Assembly (NCBI RefSeq): GCF_000427095.1
Contig: NC_021487.1
Span: forward strand, 1,565,146-1,629,145
Direction: 5' to 3'
Origin: Chthonomonas calidirosea T49
GTDB taxonomy: Bacteria > Armatimonadota > Chthonomonadetes > Chthonomonadales > Chthonomonadaceae
DNA: 64,000 nucleotides
In this document: positions 1 through 9,179 of the stretch, in pieces
How positions within the stretch are numbered: position 1 is the stretch's first letter
Layout of the letters: every line of letters starts with the position of its first letter
The notes under the pieces: model-generated
What the model was told of the DNA's origin: nothing
What the model saw: the letters and a program-made list of their open reading frames with translations, nothing else
Databases searched by the model: none
Program-made: the position numbers and the translations under genes

Positions 1-2516
1 ACGATTGGTTGCTGTTTACTCACGGCATGCCGTTTCATCAGCTCGACCCGTTATATCACAAAGATATCGGTTTCTATGTGTTCCAACTGCCATTTTTGAG
101 CTATCTTCAAGGCTTTTTTATGATCACCTTTCTGGTTGCGCTAGCAGCGGTTATCGGCATTGGCTACTTGGAGCGCGCGCTTAATGCCCGCCCCGAAGGG
201 GGTCTACCGCAAAGCGCTCTACGGCCTGCCATCGTGCTTATTGCCCTACTTGCGCTCACCCAGGCGTTTGGCACGCAACTCGGAGCCTATGGCCTTCTAC
301 AGCACGACAACGGCATCTTCGTGGGCGCCGACTACGTGGACGTACACTACCGCCTTTTTGCCATTCATGTCGAGATAGTCTTGCTGATTATTACCGCCGT
401 TACCTGCTTGATGGCCTTGAAAACATGGCGTCTTAAGCCGGCCATTTGGAGCGGTGGGGCCTGGCTCGCTGCCACCATCCTTTTGGGTGGCGTGGTACCG
501 CAGGCGGCTCAAACGCTGCAAGTAGCCCCAAACCAGTTTGGTCTTGAACGCCCCTACATTCAACGCAACATCCAGTTCACTCGCTCGGCCTATGGGTTAG
601 AGCACGTGCTCCAAGTGAACAACTTTCCTGCCGCCCTTAGCCTCAACGCGTCCGTTCTAGAGAAGAACCGTGCCACTCTCGATAACGTGCGTCTTTGGGA
701 CTACAAATATCTTGCCAAGGTTTACCAGCAGATACAGGCGATCAAGCCCTACTATCGCTTCGAAGCCCTGCTGCCCAACGGCGACCGCGTGCCCAACATT
801 GATATTGATCGCTATCTCTTCCAAGGGCATCTCCGCCAGGTGATGCTTGCCGCCCGTGAGATGGATGTAGATGCCCTACCCGAATCGGCCCAAACTTGGC
901 AGAATCGCCGGCTGAGCTATACCCATGGCTATGGCGTGGTGATGTCCCCCGTCAACCAAGCGGTAGATGGTGACCCTGTCTATCTCATCGAAGGATTTCC
1001 GCCTAAAGCTACTGGAGAAGCGGCAGGATTGACCATCGCCCATCCCCAGATCTACTATGGTATGTTGGACTATCGTCCCGTCTACGTAGATACCCAACAG
1101 CCAGAGTTCGACTATCCGGCAACCGGAAACGATGACCAAGATCACTACGCTTTTTATCAGGGACATGGAGGGATTCGCATCGGTAATTCCCTATTTCGTA
1201 AACTGCTCTTTGCCTACCGCCTCAACGATTGGAATCTGCTCCTTATCCATAGTCTCACTCCGAACACGCGCGTGCTCTGGCGAAGAGATATTCGTGAGCG
1301 GGTGCAGCTGGTAGCTCCCTTCCTTCAGCAGGATACCGATCCCTACCTCGTCATTGACCCCGACAACGGCCATCTTGTTTGGGTTATTGATGGCTATACG
1401 CTTTCCGATCGCTACCCTTATGCCACCCCTCGCCAGCTTGCAGTCAACCCGCTGACCACCGAAACGCTGAACTACATTCGCAACAGCGTGAAAGCCACGG
1501 TAGATGCCTATAGCGGCCGCGTGAACCTCTACCTAGCCGATCCCTCCGATCCCATTGCACAGGCCTACAGCCGCATCTTTCCTGGCATTTTCCACCCACT
1601 TTCCGACCTGTCGCCGGCAATGCGAGCACACCTGCGCTATCCGGAAGACCTGTTCCGCATTCAACGAGCCATCTACGCCGTGTATCATGTGGACGACCCG
1701 CGCGTGTTCTACCTTCGTGAGGATGTGTGGGCGGTGCCAGACGAGCCTCTCTCCACCATGGATCAACAGCCGCGCGAGATGGAGCCCTACTATGTGGTGA
1801 TGCATCTGCCTGACTTGGGCGCGGGCAACCGATCTACCAAACCAACGCAGTCCTCTCGTGGTGAGGAGTTTGTGCTGATGAGCCCGCTTTCACCTATTCG
1901 CAGAGAAGACCAGAACATTCTCGGATGGATGTGCGCCCGATGCGACCCACCGCACTATGGACAGCTTGTGCTCTATCGGTTCCCACAACAGGTATCGGTG
2001 CTTGGCCCCACCCAAGTTTTACAGCGCATCAACAGCGACCCGGTTATTTCACCTCAGCTCTCTTTGCTGCGCGCCGGGGGCTCTACAGCGGAGTTTGGTA
2101 ACCTTTTAGTGATTCCCATAGACCACTCGTTGCTTTACATTGCCCCCCTCTATGTGGAAGCCACCAGCAACGTGAACCGCCTGCCTAAATTGGCCAAAGT
2201 GGTTGTGGCTTACGGCGATCAGGAGGTGATGGCCAATAGCCTCGACCAGGGGTTGGCGCTTCTCTTCCCCAGCTACAGTGCGGAAAGCAGACCCATGCCC
2301 TCTGCCCCATCCTCAAATGCATCTACAGGTACGACACCTATCAAACCAGCAGGCAACCTTGCACCAGAGGTGCGTTTACTTATCCAGAAAGCAAGCGCTC
2401 TCTTCAACACCTCCCAACAGCAGTTACGCCAGGGGGATTTTGCCGGCTACGGCCAGACGATGAAGCAGTTGCAGGAGACACTGACACAGCTGAAGCGCAC
2501 CGTGGGTGTTCCCTAA
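1..2516 (+). CDS. UPF0182 (COG1615) family membrane protein, 5'-truncated by the window
   Basis: The reading frame is open from base 3 with no stop upstream, so the start lies before the window. The visible 835+ residues hold the motif [10 protein letters not shown], typical of the UPF0182 family. About four hydrophobic segments follow in the first 165 residues (around 27-48, 70-90, 117-137 and 147-168), then a long soluble region with the family's conserved blocks (LENVRLWD-like, TYTHGYG-like [18 protein letters not shown]). The family is usually 900-1000 residues with about seven N-terminal membrane spans, so roughly three spans are missing here. The C-terminal 60 residues are Ser/Pro/Thr-rich, then helical and Gln-rich. 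The biochemical role of the family is unknown. The gene ends 37 bases before the start of the YbjQ-family gene and may be co-transcribed with it. Confidence 0.9.
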   Translation, partial: DWLLFTHGMPFHQLDPLYHKDIGFYVFQLPFLSYLQGFFMITFLVALAAVIGIGYLERALNARPEGGLPQSALRPAIVLIALLALTQAFGTQLGAYGLLQHDNGIFVGADYVDVHYRLFAIHVEIVLLIITAVTCLMALKTWRLKPAIWSGGAWLAATILLGGVVPQAAQTLQVAPNQFGLERPYIQRNIQFTRSAYGLEHVLQVNNFPAALSLNASVLEKNRATLDNVRLWDYKYLAKVYQQIQAIKPYYRFEALLPNGDRVPNIDIDRYLFQGHLRQVMLAAREMDVDALPESAQTWQNRRLSYTHGYGVVMSPVNQAVDGDPVYLIEGFPPKATGEAAGLTIAHPQIYYGMLDYRPVYVDTQQPEFDYPATGNDDQDHYAFYQGHGGIRIGNSLFRKLLFAYRLNDWNLLLIHSLTPNTRVLWRRDIRERVQLVAPFLQQDTDPYLVIDPDNGHLVWVIDGYTLSDRYPYATPRQLAVNPLTTETLNYIRNSVKATVDAYSGRVNLYLADPSDPIAQAYSRIFPGIFHPLSDLSPAMRAHLRYPEDLFRIQRAIYAVYHVDDPRVFYLREDVWAVPDEPLSTMDQQPREMEPYYVVMHLPDLGAGNRSTKPTQSSRGEEFVLMSPLSPIRREDQNILGWMCARCDPPHYGQLVLYRFPQQVSVLGPTQVLQRINSDPVISPQLSLLRAGGSTAEFGNLLVIPIDHSLLYIAPLYVEATSNVNRLPKLAKVVVAYGDQEVMANSLDQGLALLFPSYSAESRPMPSAPSSNASTGTTPIKPAGNLAPEVRLLIQKASALFNTSQQQLRQGDFAGYGQTMKQLQETLTQLKRTVGVP

Positions 2517-2553
2517 GGCCTACAGTGACTTTCATAAAATAAGGAGCAAAAGG

Positions 2554-2904
2554 ATGCCATCTGCCTTGATGGATCATAACCTAGTGACGACCGCCTTCGA
2601 ACTGCCCGGCCACCGCATTGTGCGCACCCTAGGAGTAGTGCGCGGCATCACCGTGCGATCGCGCAGCGTTCTCGGAAACATTGGAGCGGGAATACAGGCT
2701 TTCTTCGGTGGCAACATCACGCTCTATACCAATCTCTGCGAGCATGCACGCGAGGAAGCCTATGAGATCATGATACAGCACGCCGTAGAAAAAGGCGCCA
2801 ACGCCGTGATCGGGGTGCGCTACGATGCGACGGAGATCGCTGCAGGCATTACCGAGGTGTTAGCCTATGGAACCGCTGTTGTGGTAGAGCCGTTGAGCGC
2901 GTAA
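2554..2904 (+). CDS. YbjQ/UPF0145 family protein
   Basis: A 116-residue protein with the YbjQ (UPF0145, formerly DUF74) signature. It begins with a short extended N-terminus, then [18 protein letters not shown], a Gly-rich stretch, [10 protein letters not shown], and the conserved [11 protein letters not shown] strand near residue 85-95. Family members form small pentameric rings of unknown function. An earlier in-frame codon exists at 2506, inside the upstream gene, but the ATG at 2554 has AAGGAG at 2541-2546 with seven bases of spacing, so this start is chosen. It lies just downstream of the UPF0182 gene on the same strand. Nothing in the sequence shows a specific partner or ligand. Confidence 0.9.
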   Translation: MPSALMDHNLVTTAFELPGHRIVRTLGVVRGITVRSRSVLGNIGAGIQAFFGGNITLYTNLCEHAREEAYEIMIQHAVEKGANAVIGVRYDATEIAAGITEVLAYGTAVVVEPLSA

Positions 2905-2908
2905 CGTT

Positions 2909-4044
2909 TTAACCTAAGTTCAGCCATAAGTCCACTCGGGGCGCATCCCAGTTATAGGGCTTGCAGACGAGATCGGGTCGGCCATCGCCATCGAGATCGG
3001 CCACTTTGCCTTCATGCACACCAATACCCGTAGCGATCTCGGTTTTGGTGAAACCGCCTCTGCCATCTCCGTAGAAAATCCACATTTTGCATTGGGGATT
3101 ATCGGGATCGGTGCGGCTTTCTGTCCACTTAGCCATCTCGGCACAAAAGATATCGAGATGGCCATCGCGGTTGAAATCGGCTACGGCGAGTGTGTGGCCA
3201 TGCACCACATTTCGCTCAAGGAGGTCGTGTGCCGTCCAGTTTGCTGTGACACGCGGATCGCCATGATAGGCATACCAGCGTAGTTGGCCAATAGCATCAC
3301 CATTGACCATCACCACTTCAAGCTGCTTGTCACCGTTGAGATCGCCTACCGCTATGCGCGGATGCGTCTGATCTGCAGCAATGACATAAGCAGAGAACCG
3401 ATTTTGGCCCTCATAGCGAAACCACTTGCCCCCTGCCAAAAGCTCAGGCTTGCCATCGCCATCTATATCGCCAGCAGCTAGCCCCTCTCCCGCGCCCGAC
3501 CAAATGTCATAGTAGGGCCACGGCTCAACATAGGGATCGGATGGGATAGGGGCATAGTAGAGCTTTTCGGCTCCTTGGTTCCAAAAAACCACTCGGCTTG
3601 CCCATCGCCATCGAAATCGCCAAAGAGCTGATCGTGATGTTGGTGGGCGCCGTCCGGCTTAATAACGTGGCGTTTCCACGGAGTGCCCGGCGCATAGTGG
3701 GGCCATGGATTCTCCCACCAGTAGAGCGCACCGCCTTGATAATCGTTACCGGCCACGATATCGAGATCGCCATCCCCATCAATGTCGTAGCAGGCACAGC
3801 CCGCCTCAATGGGGATGGCCTCATCTTCGATCACGTAGATCGCCCAACCCTGCATCACCCGGCGATACCACGCGATGGCAGGTGCCTTGCCCCTGCAAGT
3901 GATGATAAAATCCTTATACCCATCGCGATCGAAATCGGCCACGAGGCATCCGGTCTGTTGATTCGAGCCTGGAGGGGTAGGTAGATCCCCATTACGGCTC
4001 GAAAGATGTCTCCATCTCACGACACGAGGTTGGAAAAACGACAT
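2909..4044 (-). pseudogene. FG-GAP/VCBS repeat protein split by a -1 frameshift
   Basis: Two overlapping minus-strand frames together encode one protein of about 378 residues. The upstream part (4044 to about 3590) contains LVADFDRDGYKDF, YDIDGDGDLDIVAG and FGDFDGDGQAE. The downstream part (about 3590 to 2909) contains AAGDIDGDGKPELLAG, AVGDLNGDKQLEVV, AVADFNRDGHLDIF and ADLDGDGRPDLV. These are Ca-binding D-x-D/N-x-D-G loops of FG-GAP/VCBS propeller blades. The switch occurs at six T residues on the coding strand (plus-strand A run 3583-3588). One extra T restores ...GQAEWFFWNQGAEKLY.... No signal peptide is visible, which is odd for a family normally secreted. Possible explanations are a real lesion, slippage on the T6 run, or a sequence error. 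Confidence 0.8.
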
Positions 4045-4070
4045 GGTTAACCTTTATAGAGCAAGGAGAT

Positions 4071-6473
4071 CTATCCCTCCGTACTCTCGAAGACGTAGTG
4101 GCCAGCTCGATCGAGGGTGAAATGAGAAACGTTCTCATCGGCCTGGAACTGCGGCTGCATCGAACTTCCTACCAGTCTCGCCTTCCCATGAAGTTGCACA
4201 TCGGCCTTCACGTCGGGTGGCAGCATGAGGTCTACGCGTTCCCCTCCGTTCTTGAGGGCCTGCACCCGGATATGAAGGAGACCATGCGGCGTAGGCACAT
4301 TCCCCTCGGCCCATTGAAGGCCGGCGAGATCGGGGGCGATAACCGCCGTGGCGTAGCCGGCACCTGTGGGACGCACGCCGAGCACGCGCTCTGTGAGAAA
4401 GCTTGTTGGACCGGAAGACCACCCGTGACAAAGGCTCACAAAGGTGCCCATGCCGTTATCCGCCTGGAGATAGAGATGGAAGTGCTTTTTAGGCCAAGAG
4501 GGGTCATAGCCCTCCCAAAAGGTGGTGGCTCCTTCGGCGATCATGCCGCCCCAATAGCGCCGAATAAAATTAAGCGCCGCCTGGGTATGACCAGCTAGGC
4601 TCATCGCATAGATAACATAGTTATTGTAATAGGGTGTGGCGATGTAAGACCATGCCGGGCTCTCAGGAGCGAAAACCGCTTGATAGATGGCTGTTGTCTC
4701 GGCTGGTGTGGTGGCGCCGGCGAAAATGGCCATGGCGTTCTCTTGACGCCGAAGCCCAAACGTATCGGTTTGTGGCGAGAGCCAATGCTGGTGTGCCGCT
4801 TGGGTGAGCCGATCGGCGAGCTGTTGGCAATGCTCAGCGTTGGACATATCGCCCATCTCGCGGAAGAGGAAGGCCGCATCTTTTGCGGCTTTGATGTAGT
4901 ACATCTGGGTGGCGATGCGAGCGAGTGGGCTATCACCGTTGAAGTCGGGCGACCAGTCCACATAATCCCATGCACCATGTTTATTTGCGAAAAGCCCTTG
5001 GTCATCGAGATCGCCCTCCATATAGGCGATCATCGAAGCCAGCAGGTCGTGCTGTTTCATCAGGTAGTCCTTGTCACCGATGTGCTTATAGAAATCGGTG
5101 AGTCCCACAACCCAGGCGGCGGAGTAGCCGGGAATACCGTTCACGTGGTTTTTAGGCAGATCGGCAGGTGGATTGCCTCCTTGTGCATCATCGCGGAGGC
5201 GCTGCATGGTCTGCTCCATCAAGAACTTATCGGCAAAAACGGTGTCAATAACCCGGCCTGAAACCTGCAGATCGCCCATCCAACGCGCCCGGTCGCGTTT
5301 GGGAGCATCCCAAATATCCTCCTGCATGCAGAGGTGGGCTGTGTAGGCCCCTACATACCAGATGCGTGTGAGGAGGGGGTCGGAGCAGTCGAACGAGCCT
5401 TTGTATTGAACGGGATAGTACTTAAAATCGAGAGATACGTCCACGGTCAGCGGGGTATCGGAGGTTCCAGGAGGCGCATAGCAGGTGATTTTGGCGTAAT
5501 GGAAGGCACTATAGGGTGTGTAGAGCGGAGAGGACGTGGAGCGGGTATCGAAAGTGTGGATGCCACCCCACGGTTTCATCACCGCCTCGTCTTCCGACTC
5601 ACCGGTTCCAACTTCAATAATGCCATCACCCTTCACGAGAAGACGTACGCGTCCAGCCACCTCTTTGCCAAAATCCACAACAAACGAGGGCGGCGTTCGA
5701 CCGGAATTCTGAGGAGGGGCTACAACTTCTATATGTCCTGGATGATGCGAATCCACCGTAATCTTGCCCGCCCCCGCCTGCACGTCCAGTATACCTACGA
5801 CGGGCAAGGTGATATGCGCTAGATAGGGCACATCTACTGAATCGTATCCAGGCCATCCGATGAGCTCGTTCCAAGGTGCATCTCCCAGCGAGGCTTCTAC
5901 AGTGGCAGCAGACCAAGAACTATCGTCATAATCTAGCGTTGTCCAGTTATCTGATGATTCCGCTTGCTCGGTAACCCGCCAGTTTTTATCGGTACAAAGA
6001 AGCGTTTTCCCGTCGGCATCGAGCATAGCGATGAGCCCTGCTGGGCCTCCTCCATTGACAGCGCGCACCGCGATCACGTTTTTCCCCATATGCAGGTGCG
6101 ATGTTAGCGGGACGGCATGGACATGCTGCCATACGAAACCGTCGCCGGTTTGTGGAGAGGAGTGATCGAGCTCTTGGCCGTTCACATAAAGCGTAAAGAG
6201 GTCGTCGGCCGTTATGTAGAGCACGGCCTTTCTGGGTAAGCGTTCTAAAGTGAAAACGCGGCGTGCGTAGATAGTCTGGTTATCAGCCACATGATTGGTC
6301 CATATCCATTTCACGGGCTGAGTGGTGGAGGAGACAAATTGAACGGACTTAGGGATGGGTAGACCGTAAGTAGGGTCGGGTGTCGGAGGTCGCCGGGCTT
6401 GAGCGGCGGTTATTTGCAGAATGCCTCCGAGCACACACAGCTTCAGACAGATGCAATGTCGCAGGGTTTTCAC
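4071..6473 (-). CDS. secreted alpha-L-rhamnosidase-like (GH78) protein
   Basis: An 800-residue protein starting with a signal peptide (MKTLRHCICLKLCVLGGI..., cleavage probably near ITAAQA). An N-terminal beta-sandwich resembling the GH78 carbohydrate-binding region (roughly 50-200, with GKNVIAVRAVNGGGP) is followed by a second beta domain (roughly 220-360), an (alpha/alpha)6 barrel (370-700) and a small C-terminal beta domain. The expected substrate is terminal alpha-L-rhamnose from plant or exopolysaccharide glycans outside the cytoplasm. The catalytic block near residue 388 reads DAPKRDRARWMGD. Classical GH78 enzymes have DxPxRDERxGWxGD, so the general-acid Glu is replaced and the loop is one residue shorter. 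This matches a KRDR-type subgroup I recall, so activity on rhamnose is uncertain. It lies 26 bases downstream of the FG-GAP gene start on the same strand. Confidence 0.85.
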   Translation of the reverse strand: MKTLRHCICLKLCVLGGILQITAAQARRPPTPDPTYGLPIPKSVQFVSSTTQPVKWIWTNHVADNQTIYARRVFTLERLPRKAVLYITADDLFTLYVNGQELDHSSPQTGDGFVWQHVHAVPLTSHLHMGKNVIAVRAVNGGGPAGLIAMLDADGKTLLCTDKNWRVTEQAESSDNWTTLDYDDSSWSAATVEASLGDAPWNELIGWPGYDSVDVPYLAHITLPVVGILDVQAGAGKITVDSHHPGHIEVVAPPQNSGRTPPSFVVDFGKEVAGRVRLLVKGDGIIEVGTGESEDEAVMKPWGGIHTFDTRSTSSPLYTPYSAFHYAKITCYAPPGTSDTPLTVDVSLDFKYYPVQYKGSFDCSDPLLTRIWYVGAYTAHLCMQEDIWDAPKRDRARWMGDLQVSGRVIDTVFADKFLMEQTMQRLRDDAQGGNPPADLPKNHVNGIPGYSAAWVVGLTDFYKHIGDKDYLMKQHDLLASMIAYMEGDLDDQGLFANKHGAWDYVDWSPDFNGDSPLARIATQMYYIKAAKDAAFLFREMGDMSNAEHCQQLADRLTQAAHQHWLSPQTDTFGLRRQENAMAIFAGATTPAETTAIYQAVFAPESPAWSYIATPYYNNYVIYAMSLAGHTQAALNFIRRYWGGMIAEGATTFWEGYDPSWPKKHFHLYLQADNGMGTFVSLCHGWSSGPTSFLTERVLGVRPTGAGYATAVIAPDLAGLQWAEGNVPTPHGLLHIRVQALKNGGERVDLMLPPDVKADVQLHGKARLVGSSMQPQFQADENVSHFTLDRAGHYVFESTEG

Positions 6474-6576
6474 CGTTTCCTCCTTATAGCCAGGCAGCTT
6501 TTGTTACTGTTTTCGATATCATGAGCAGGAATTCCTGCCGTCGCCGCTTTCGGTCACAGGTGCAGAGTATCTGTTC

Positions 6577-6735
6577 ATGATCGTAGTTGTGCTCGCGATA
6601 GTTCTACTCGTCGTGGGCTTTATCGGTTGGCGTACCCTTGGTTCTCCGGGGGCATCCTCAAATATTAAGGTGGTACCACCCCAACCTGGCCAGGCGTTTC
6701 CTGGAGCCAAACGTGTCTACCGTGGTGGTCCTTAA
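6577..6735 (+). CDS. orphan micro membrane protein, paralogue of the one at 8906
   Basis: A 52-residue open frame: one transmembrane helix (IVVVLAIVLLVVGFIGWRT) followed by a short polar tail ending in QPGQAFPGAKRVYRGGP. It clearly matches the 63-residue protein at 8906-9097, sharing GFIGWRT and QPGQxFxGAxRVY. No better in-frame start lies upstream: the frame is open back to a stop at 6487 but has only CTG or TTC-type codons. The Shine-Dalgarno signal is weak, and the N-terminal VNPIVG segment of the paralogue is absent. It may therefore be a truncated relic or a diverged functional copy. Unlike its paralogue it has no DUF1559 gene immediately upstream. Function unknown. Confidence 0.55.
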   Translation: MIVVVLAIVLLVVGFIGWRTLGSPGASSNIKVVPPQPGQAFPGAKRVYRGGP

Positions 6736-6743
6736 ACGCCCTC

Positions 6744-6792
6744 GCAAGAGAGAGACAACTGCCCTGGTGTTTGGCTCTTGCTTCTCTCTTGC
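6744..6792 (+). terminator. inverted repeat after the micro membrane protein gene
   Basis: The arms GCAAGAGAGA (6744-6753) and TCTCTCTTGC (6783-6792) are perfect complements around a 29-base loop. A second copy of CTCTTGC at 6775-6781 can pair instead. There is no T-run, so it may be an mRNA-end structure more than a strong terminator. Confidence 0.35.
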
Positions 6793-6872
6793 CTTATGAT
6801 GAACCAGTGAAGCTTAGGAGAGATAGAGCCTCCAAGTAATGGTGTCTTTTGACATTGTGGCGGCGTTTCAAC

Positions 6873-6893
6873 CTAATGTCGCTTGGACATTAG
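6873..6893 (-). terminator. stem-loop just after the DUF4239 gene
   Basis: The arms CTAATGTC and GACATTAG pair around GCTTG, with flanking bases (GTTTC and GAAAC on the minus strand) able to extend the stem across a small bulge. It lies 33 bases past the DUF4239 stop codon. No T-run follows, so it may stabilise the 3' end more than terminate. Confidence 0.35.
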
Positions 6894-6925
6894 AAACCTC
6901 TTTGTGCCACGCGTCTAGCCTTTGA

Positions 6926-7723
6926 TCAAGGCAATTTTGTTGGGGCGATCCCTTTTTGAAGGCTCTGCAGCGTCTCCCGATTAACTTGGATCACCCCACT
7001 GCGTGGTCTATCGAGGTCAACGATCAAAAAAATGGTCAAGGCAACGCTCCCTAACAACAGAAAGGTTGAGGAGCGGACACGGTGTCCCGAGAGGCCCGAT
7101 ATATAGCCAAACAGAATAGCTATTAGAATAGATAGGGCAAATATCGTAAAAAATACAATTTCCGGCACACGTCTTTGAAAGGCAGCCTGTGTGCTGCTCG
7201 CAGAGTCAATAAGTTGATTGAGCGATTGAACAAAGAGACCGCTCGTTACCGGTCTTGCATCCTTTTGCACAGCCAACATAGCCTCACCCCAAAGCTGCGC
7301 AGCGAGTTGGTTGGCCTGTTCTATTCGGCGCTGACGCTCCTGTTGGTTTGCCAGAGGAAGACTGACCTCTTGCAGCCGCACATTGACATACTGGCTTAGC
7401 AGGGACTGAACCTTCGCGCGCATCGCCTCTGGCAGGAGTTGAGTTCGAAGGTAGGTCGTTCCAATGGCGTTTGCTTCCGTCACAAGAGCCTCGCTGCGGT
7501 CTTCATAGCGTTGCAGGGTCCACGAAAAGGTAAAGCTAAGTAAAAGAGATAAAAGCCCGATTGTGGAGGCCAATATCACGCCTACATGCGCTTTGAACGC
7601 CTCGGTGGCATCGAGTTGCCATCGCCTACCGAATCGAAAGCCCGCTTCTACTCCTAGCCCCATAAGGCCTATTAAGATCGCCACGATGAGGAGGATGCTC
7701 TGGTTGTAAAGCAGGGGTTCCAC
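6926..7723 (-). CDS. DUF4239-like (bestrophin-type) membrane protein
   Basis: A 265-residue protein when started at the GTG at 7723, which has AAGGAGG (7731-7737) seven bases upstream. The frame stays open to 7792, but that extension has no comparable signal. Two hydrophobic helices lie near the N-terminus (ILLIVAILIGLMGLG and GVILASTIGLLSLLLSFTF) and two near the C-terminus (IVFFTIFALSILIAILFGY and SSTFLLLGSVALTIFLIVDL). Between them is a soluble helical region with the conserved-looking SEALVTEANAIGTTYLRTQLLP. This 2+2 helix arrangement and the EANAIGTTYLR block are those of the DUF4239/bestrophin-like family, whose role is unknown. It ends with VDLDRPRSGVIQVN, also typical of the family. 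Confidence 0.8.
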   Translation of the reverse strand: MEPLLYNQSILLIVAILIGLMGLGVEAGFRFGRRWQLDATEAFKAHVGVILASTIGLLSLLLSFTFSWTLQRYEDRSEALVTEANAIGTTYLRTQLLPEAMRAKVQSLLSQYVNVRLQEVSLPLANQQERQRRIEQANQLAAQLWGEAMLAVQKDARPVTSGLFVQSLNQLIDSASSTQAAFQRRVPEIVFFTIFALSILIAILFGYISGLSGHRVRSSTFLLLGSVALTIFLIVDLDRPRSGVIQVNRETLQSLQKGIAPTKLP

Positions 7724-7911
7724 GTACGAACCTCCTTTCTCTTTTCCGCGTCTCAGAGCGTCGGCACACAGCACGTGGAGGGATGAGGACAACGGATCTC
7801 TATGCGCGCAAAAGTATAGGGGCTATTATAGGCGAGATAACGTCCTTCGTCAATAGCTATCCCAAATAGTCACAACAGCCTTGAAGTTGGACTTCTGCTT
7901 CTCTCGTGCTT

Positions 7912-8030
7912 TACGTAGAGGTCTTCAAAAACCGTTTCAAGGCAAAACGACGCCTTATCGCACGTAGCTCTGCCGCAAGAGCCAGCGCTGCTTTTCCCGA
8001 TTCGGCGGCGATCGCTGACTTTGATTCTGA
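7912..8030 (-). pseudogene. 3' fragment of a sarcosine-oxidase-like gene (partial duplication)
   Basis: Bases 7923-7979 are identical over 57 bases to 9195-9251, the 3' end of the intact flavoenzyme gene. On the minus strand it reads AAELRAIRRRFALKRFLK, exactly as in the intact protein, then diverges to K-T-S-T-stop. Upstream of the identical block the similarity continues weakly at protein level (AAESGKAALALAAELR versus ATDSAEIEPTLAAELR), then fades. No start codon or FAD domain is present, so this is a remnant. It suggests that a second flavoenzyme copy, or a duplicated block including the pseudopilin unit, once lay here. Confidence 0.75.
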
Positions 8031-8062
8031 GCATCGAATTATTTGATCTCTAGCTTTTTATC

Positions 8063-8091
8063 TTGCATACCGTCGCTTTTTGATATATAAT
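8063..8091 (+). promoter_or_regulatory. sigma70-type promoter of the DUF1559 gene
   Basis: TTGCAT at 8063-8068, a 17-base spacer and TATAAT at 8086-8091. The ATG lies 38 bases downstream of the -10 element, which fits a short 5' leader. Confidence 0.7.
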
Positions 8092-8128
8092 TTAACCGCA
8101 TCTTCGACCTATAGAAAGGAAAGGGAAA

Positions 8129-8887
8129 ATGCAACGCACATCGTTACATCGCAAAGGTTTCACACTCATCGAGCTTCTTGTCGTTATCGCTATAATAGCG
8201 ATATTGGCAGCCATTCTATTCCCCGTTTTTGCCCAAGCTCGTGAAAAAGCTCGTGCTGCCGCTTGTCTTAGCAACATGAAGCAACTGGGTCTCGCCTACA
8301 TGATGTACTCCCAAGACTATGACGAGACCGCCCCACCACTATGGTGGTGGACTCAGGCCTTCTGGCCTACCTTTGTCTATCCGTATATCAAAAACCAAGG
8401 CCTTTTTCGCTGCCCCTCCGATCCCTACGGCGCTGCCTTTGTATGGCCGCAAGATAACCCCCAGAACCTGCTGAGAAGTTACATGCTCTACGTAGGCGCA
8501 TCCGCCATGGGTAACACCGGAGGTAAAGATGCTGCTGTTGAACAACCAGCCTCGTTTATCGTGTTCACGGAAAAGGGGTCTAAACCCACAGAGCCTTGGC
8601 CGGAGATGTACTGCCCGCCAGAACCTGACCAATGTTGTAGCCAATATGCCTGTGGTGCTAACAACACGGGAACGAACTATGACCGGCTTATCTGTCCTGG
8701 GCAAACTCCACGACATAATGGGGGATACAACTGGACCCTCATGGACGGACATGTTAAATGGATGCGCATCGAGCAGACCATGCATCAGTCTCAGATTCCC
8801 TCTGGTGGCAATGTGGACTGGTGGCATCTTTGCAAAGAGACCATGTGGGATCCGACACCTAGCGACCCCAATACCGGTCCAAACTAA
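8129..8887 (+). CDS. DUF1559-family type II pseudopilin-like protein
   Basis: A 252-residue protein with a class III prepilin signal. A short basic leader ending KG precedes [22 protein letters not shown], with cleavage expected before the Phe and the usual Glu five residues on. Next comes the [21 protein letters not shown] block seen throughout Planctomycetes and Armatimonadota. Near residues 202-217 is the DUF1559 C-terminal H-x9-DG motif, [13 protein letters not shown]. The globular part has two CC/C pairs (CPPEPDQCC) that could form disulfides. It starts at ATG 8129 after a purine-rich GAAAGGAAAGGG. The protein is probably exported and anchored by its N-terminal helix, perhaps at the surface. 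The 63-residue gene follows 18 bases later, so they form a two-gene unit. Confidence 0.92.
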   Translation: MQRTSLHRKGFTLIELLVVIAIIAILAAILFPVFAQAREKARAAACLSNMKQLGLAYMMYSQDYDETAPPLWWWTQAFWPTFVYPYIKNQGLFRCPSDPYGAAFVWPQDNPQNLLRSYMLYVGASAMGNTGGKDAAVEQPASFIVFTEKGSKPTEPWPEMYCPPEPDQCCSQYACGANNTGTNYDRLICPGQTPRHNGGYNWTLMDGHVKWMRIEQTMHQSQIPSGGNVDWWHLCKETMWDPTPSDPNTGPN

Positions 8888-8905
8888 CCGAGGAGATAAA
8901 GCGTC

Positions 8906-9097
8906 ATGCTAGATAAGCTTAAATCCAGCGATGTCAACCCTATCGTAGGAATTGTAGTCATCGTTGTTTTACTGGCTATCATCGGTTTCATCGGATGGCG
9001 TACATTCGGAAGAAGCGGTCCCAGTGCTGTGCATGTGACCACACAGAAGCCTGGCCAGCCTTTTGCTGGAGCACAAAGAGTGTACGGCACTCCATAA
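8906..9097 (+). CDS. 63-residue single-span membrane protein, partner of the DUF1559 gene
   Basis: Layout: MLDKLKSSDVNP, a hydrophobic helix (IVGIVVIVVLLAIIGFIGWRT, residues about 13-33), then a 30-residue polar tail ending QPFAGAQRVYGTP. The ATG is preceded by CCGAGGAGATAAAGCGTC, a good ribosome binding site. It is separated by 18 bases from the pseudopilin gene and followed by a terminator, so the two are almost certainly co-transcribed. A second copy lies at 6577-6735. The shared GFIGWRT and QPGQxFxGAxRVY blocks suggest a lineage-specific family. I do not recognise a named domain. A role in assembling or anchoring the pseudopilin is inference only. Confidence 0.85.
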   Translation: MLDKLKSSDVNPIVGIVVIVVLLAIIGFIGWRTFGRSGPSAVHVTTQKPGQPFAGAQRVYGTP

Positions 9098-9114
9098 AAA
9101 GCAAAAAACGTGAA

Positions 9115-9173
9115 CTAAGGAGCGTAGGCGGAATGCACTTACCTATCGTCCTACCTCCTTAGTGCTTTTCTTT
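9115..9173 (+). terminator. intrinsic terminator of the pseudopilin unit
   Basis: CTAAGGAG-c-GTAGG (9115-9127) pairs with CCTAC-CTCCTTAG (9150-9162), followed by the T-rich TGCTTTTCTTT. It lies between the converging pseudopilin unit and the flavoenzyme gene. Confidence 0.75.
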
Positions 9174-9179
9174 ATCGCA

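Larger units (their letters stand above)
7724..8128. other. intergenic region with an oxidase-gene remnant and a promoter
   Basis: This 400-base gap holds the minus-strand fragment of a sarcosine-oxidase-like gene (about 7912-8030) and, at its right end, the promoter of the DUF1559 gene. Apart from the Shine-Dalgarno sequence of the DUF4239 gene at 7731-7737 I see nothing else coding. Confidence 0.7.

Noticed and set aside
4680..5261. 193-codon open frame antisense to the rhamnosidase gene
   Set aside because: It mirrors the codon pattern of the real gene, has no ribosome binding site or recognisable domain, and lies wholly inside a confident gene.
6380..6580. 66-codon plus-strand frame over the rhamnosidase start
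   Set aside because: It overlaps the signal peptide region of the rhamnosidase on the other strand. The micro membrane protein in another frame at 6577 has a paralogue and this one does not.
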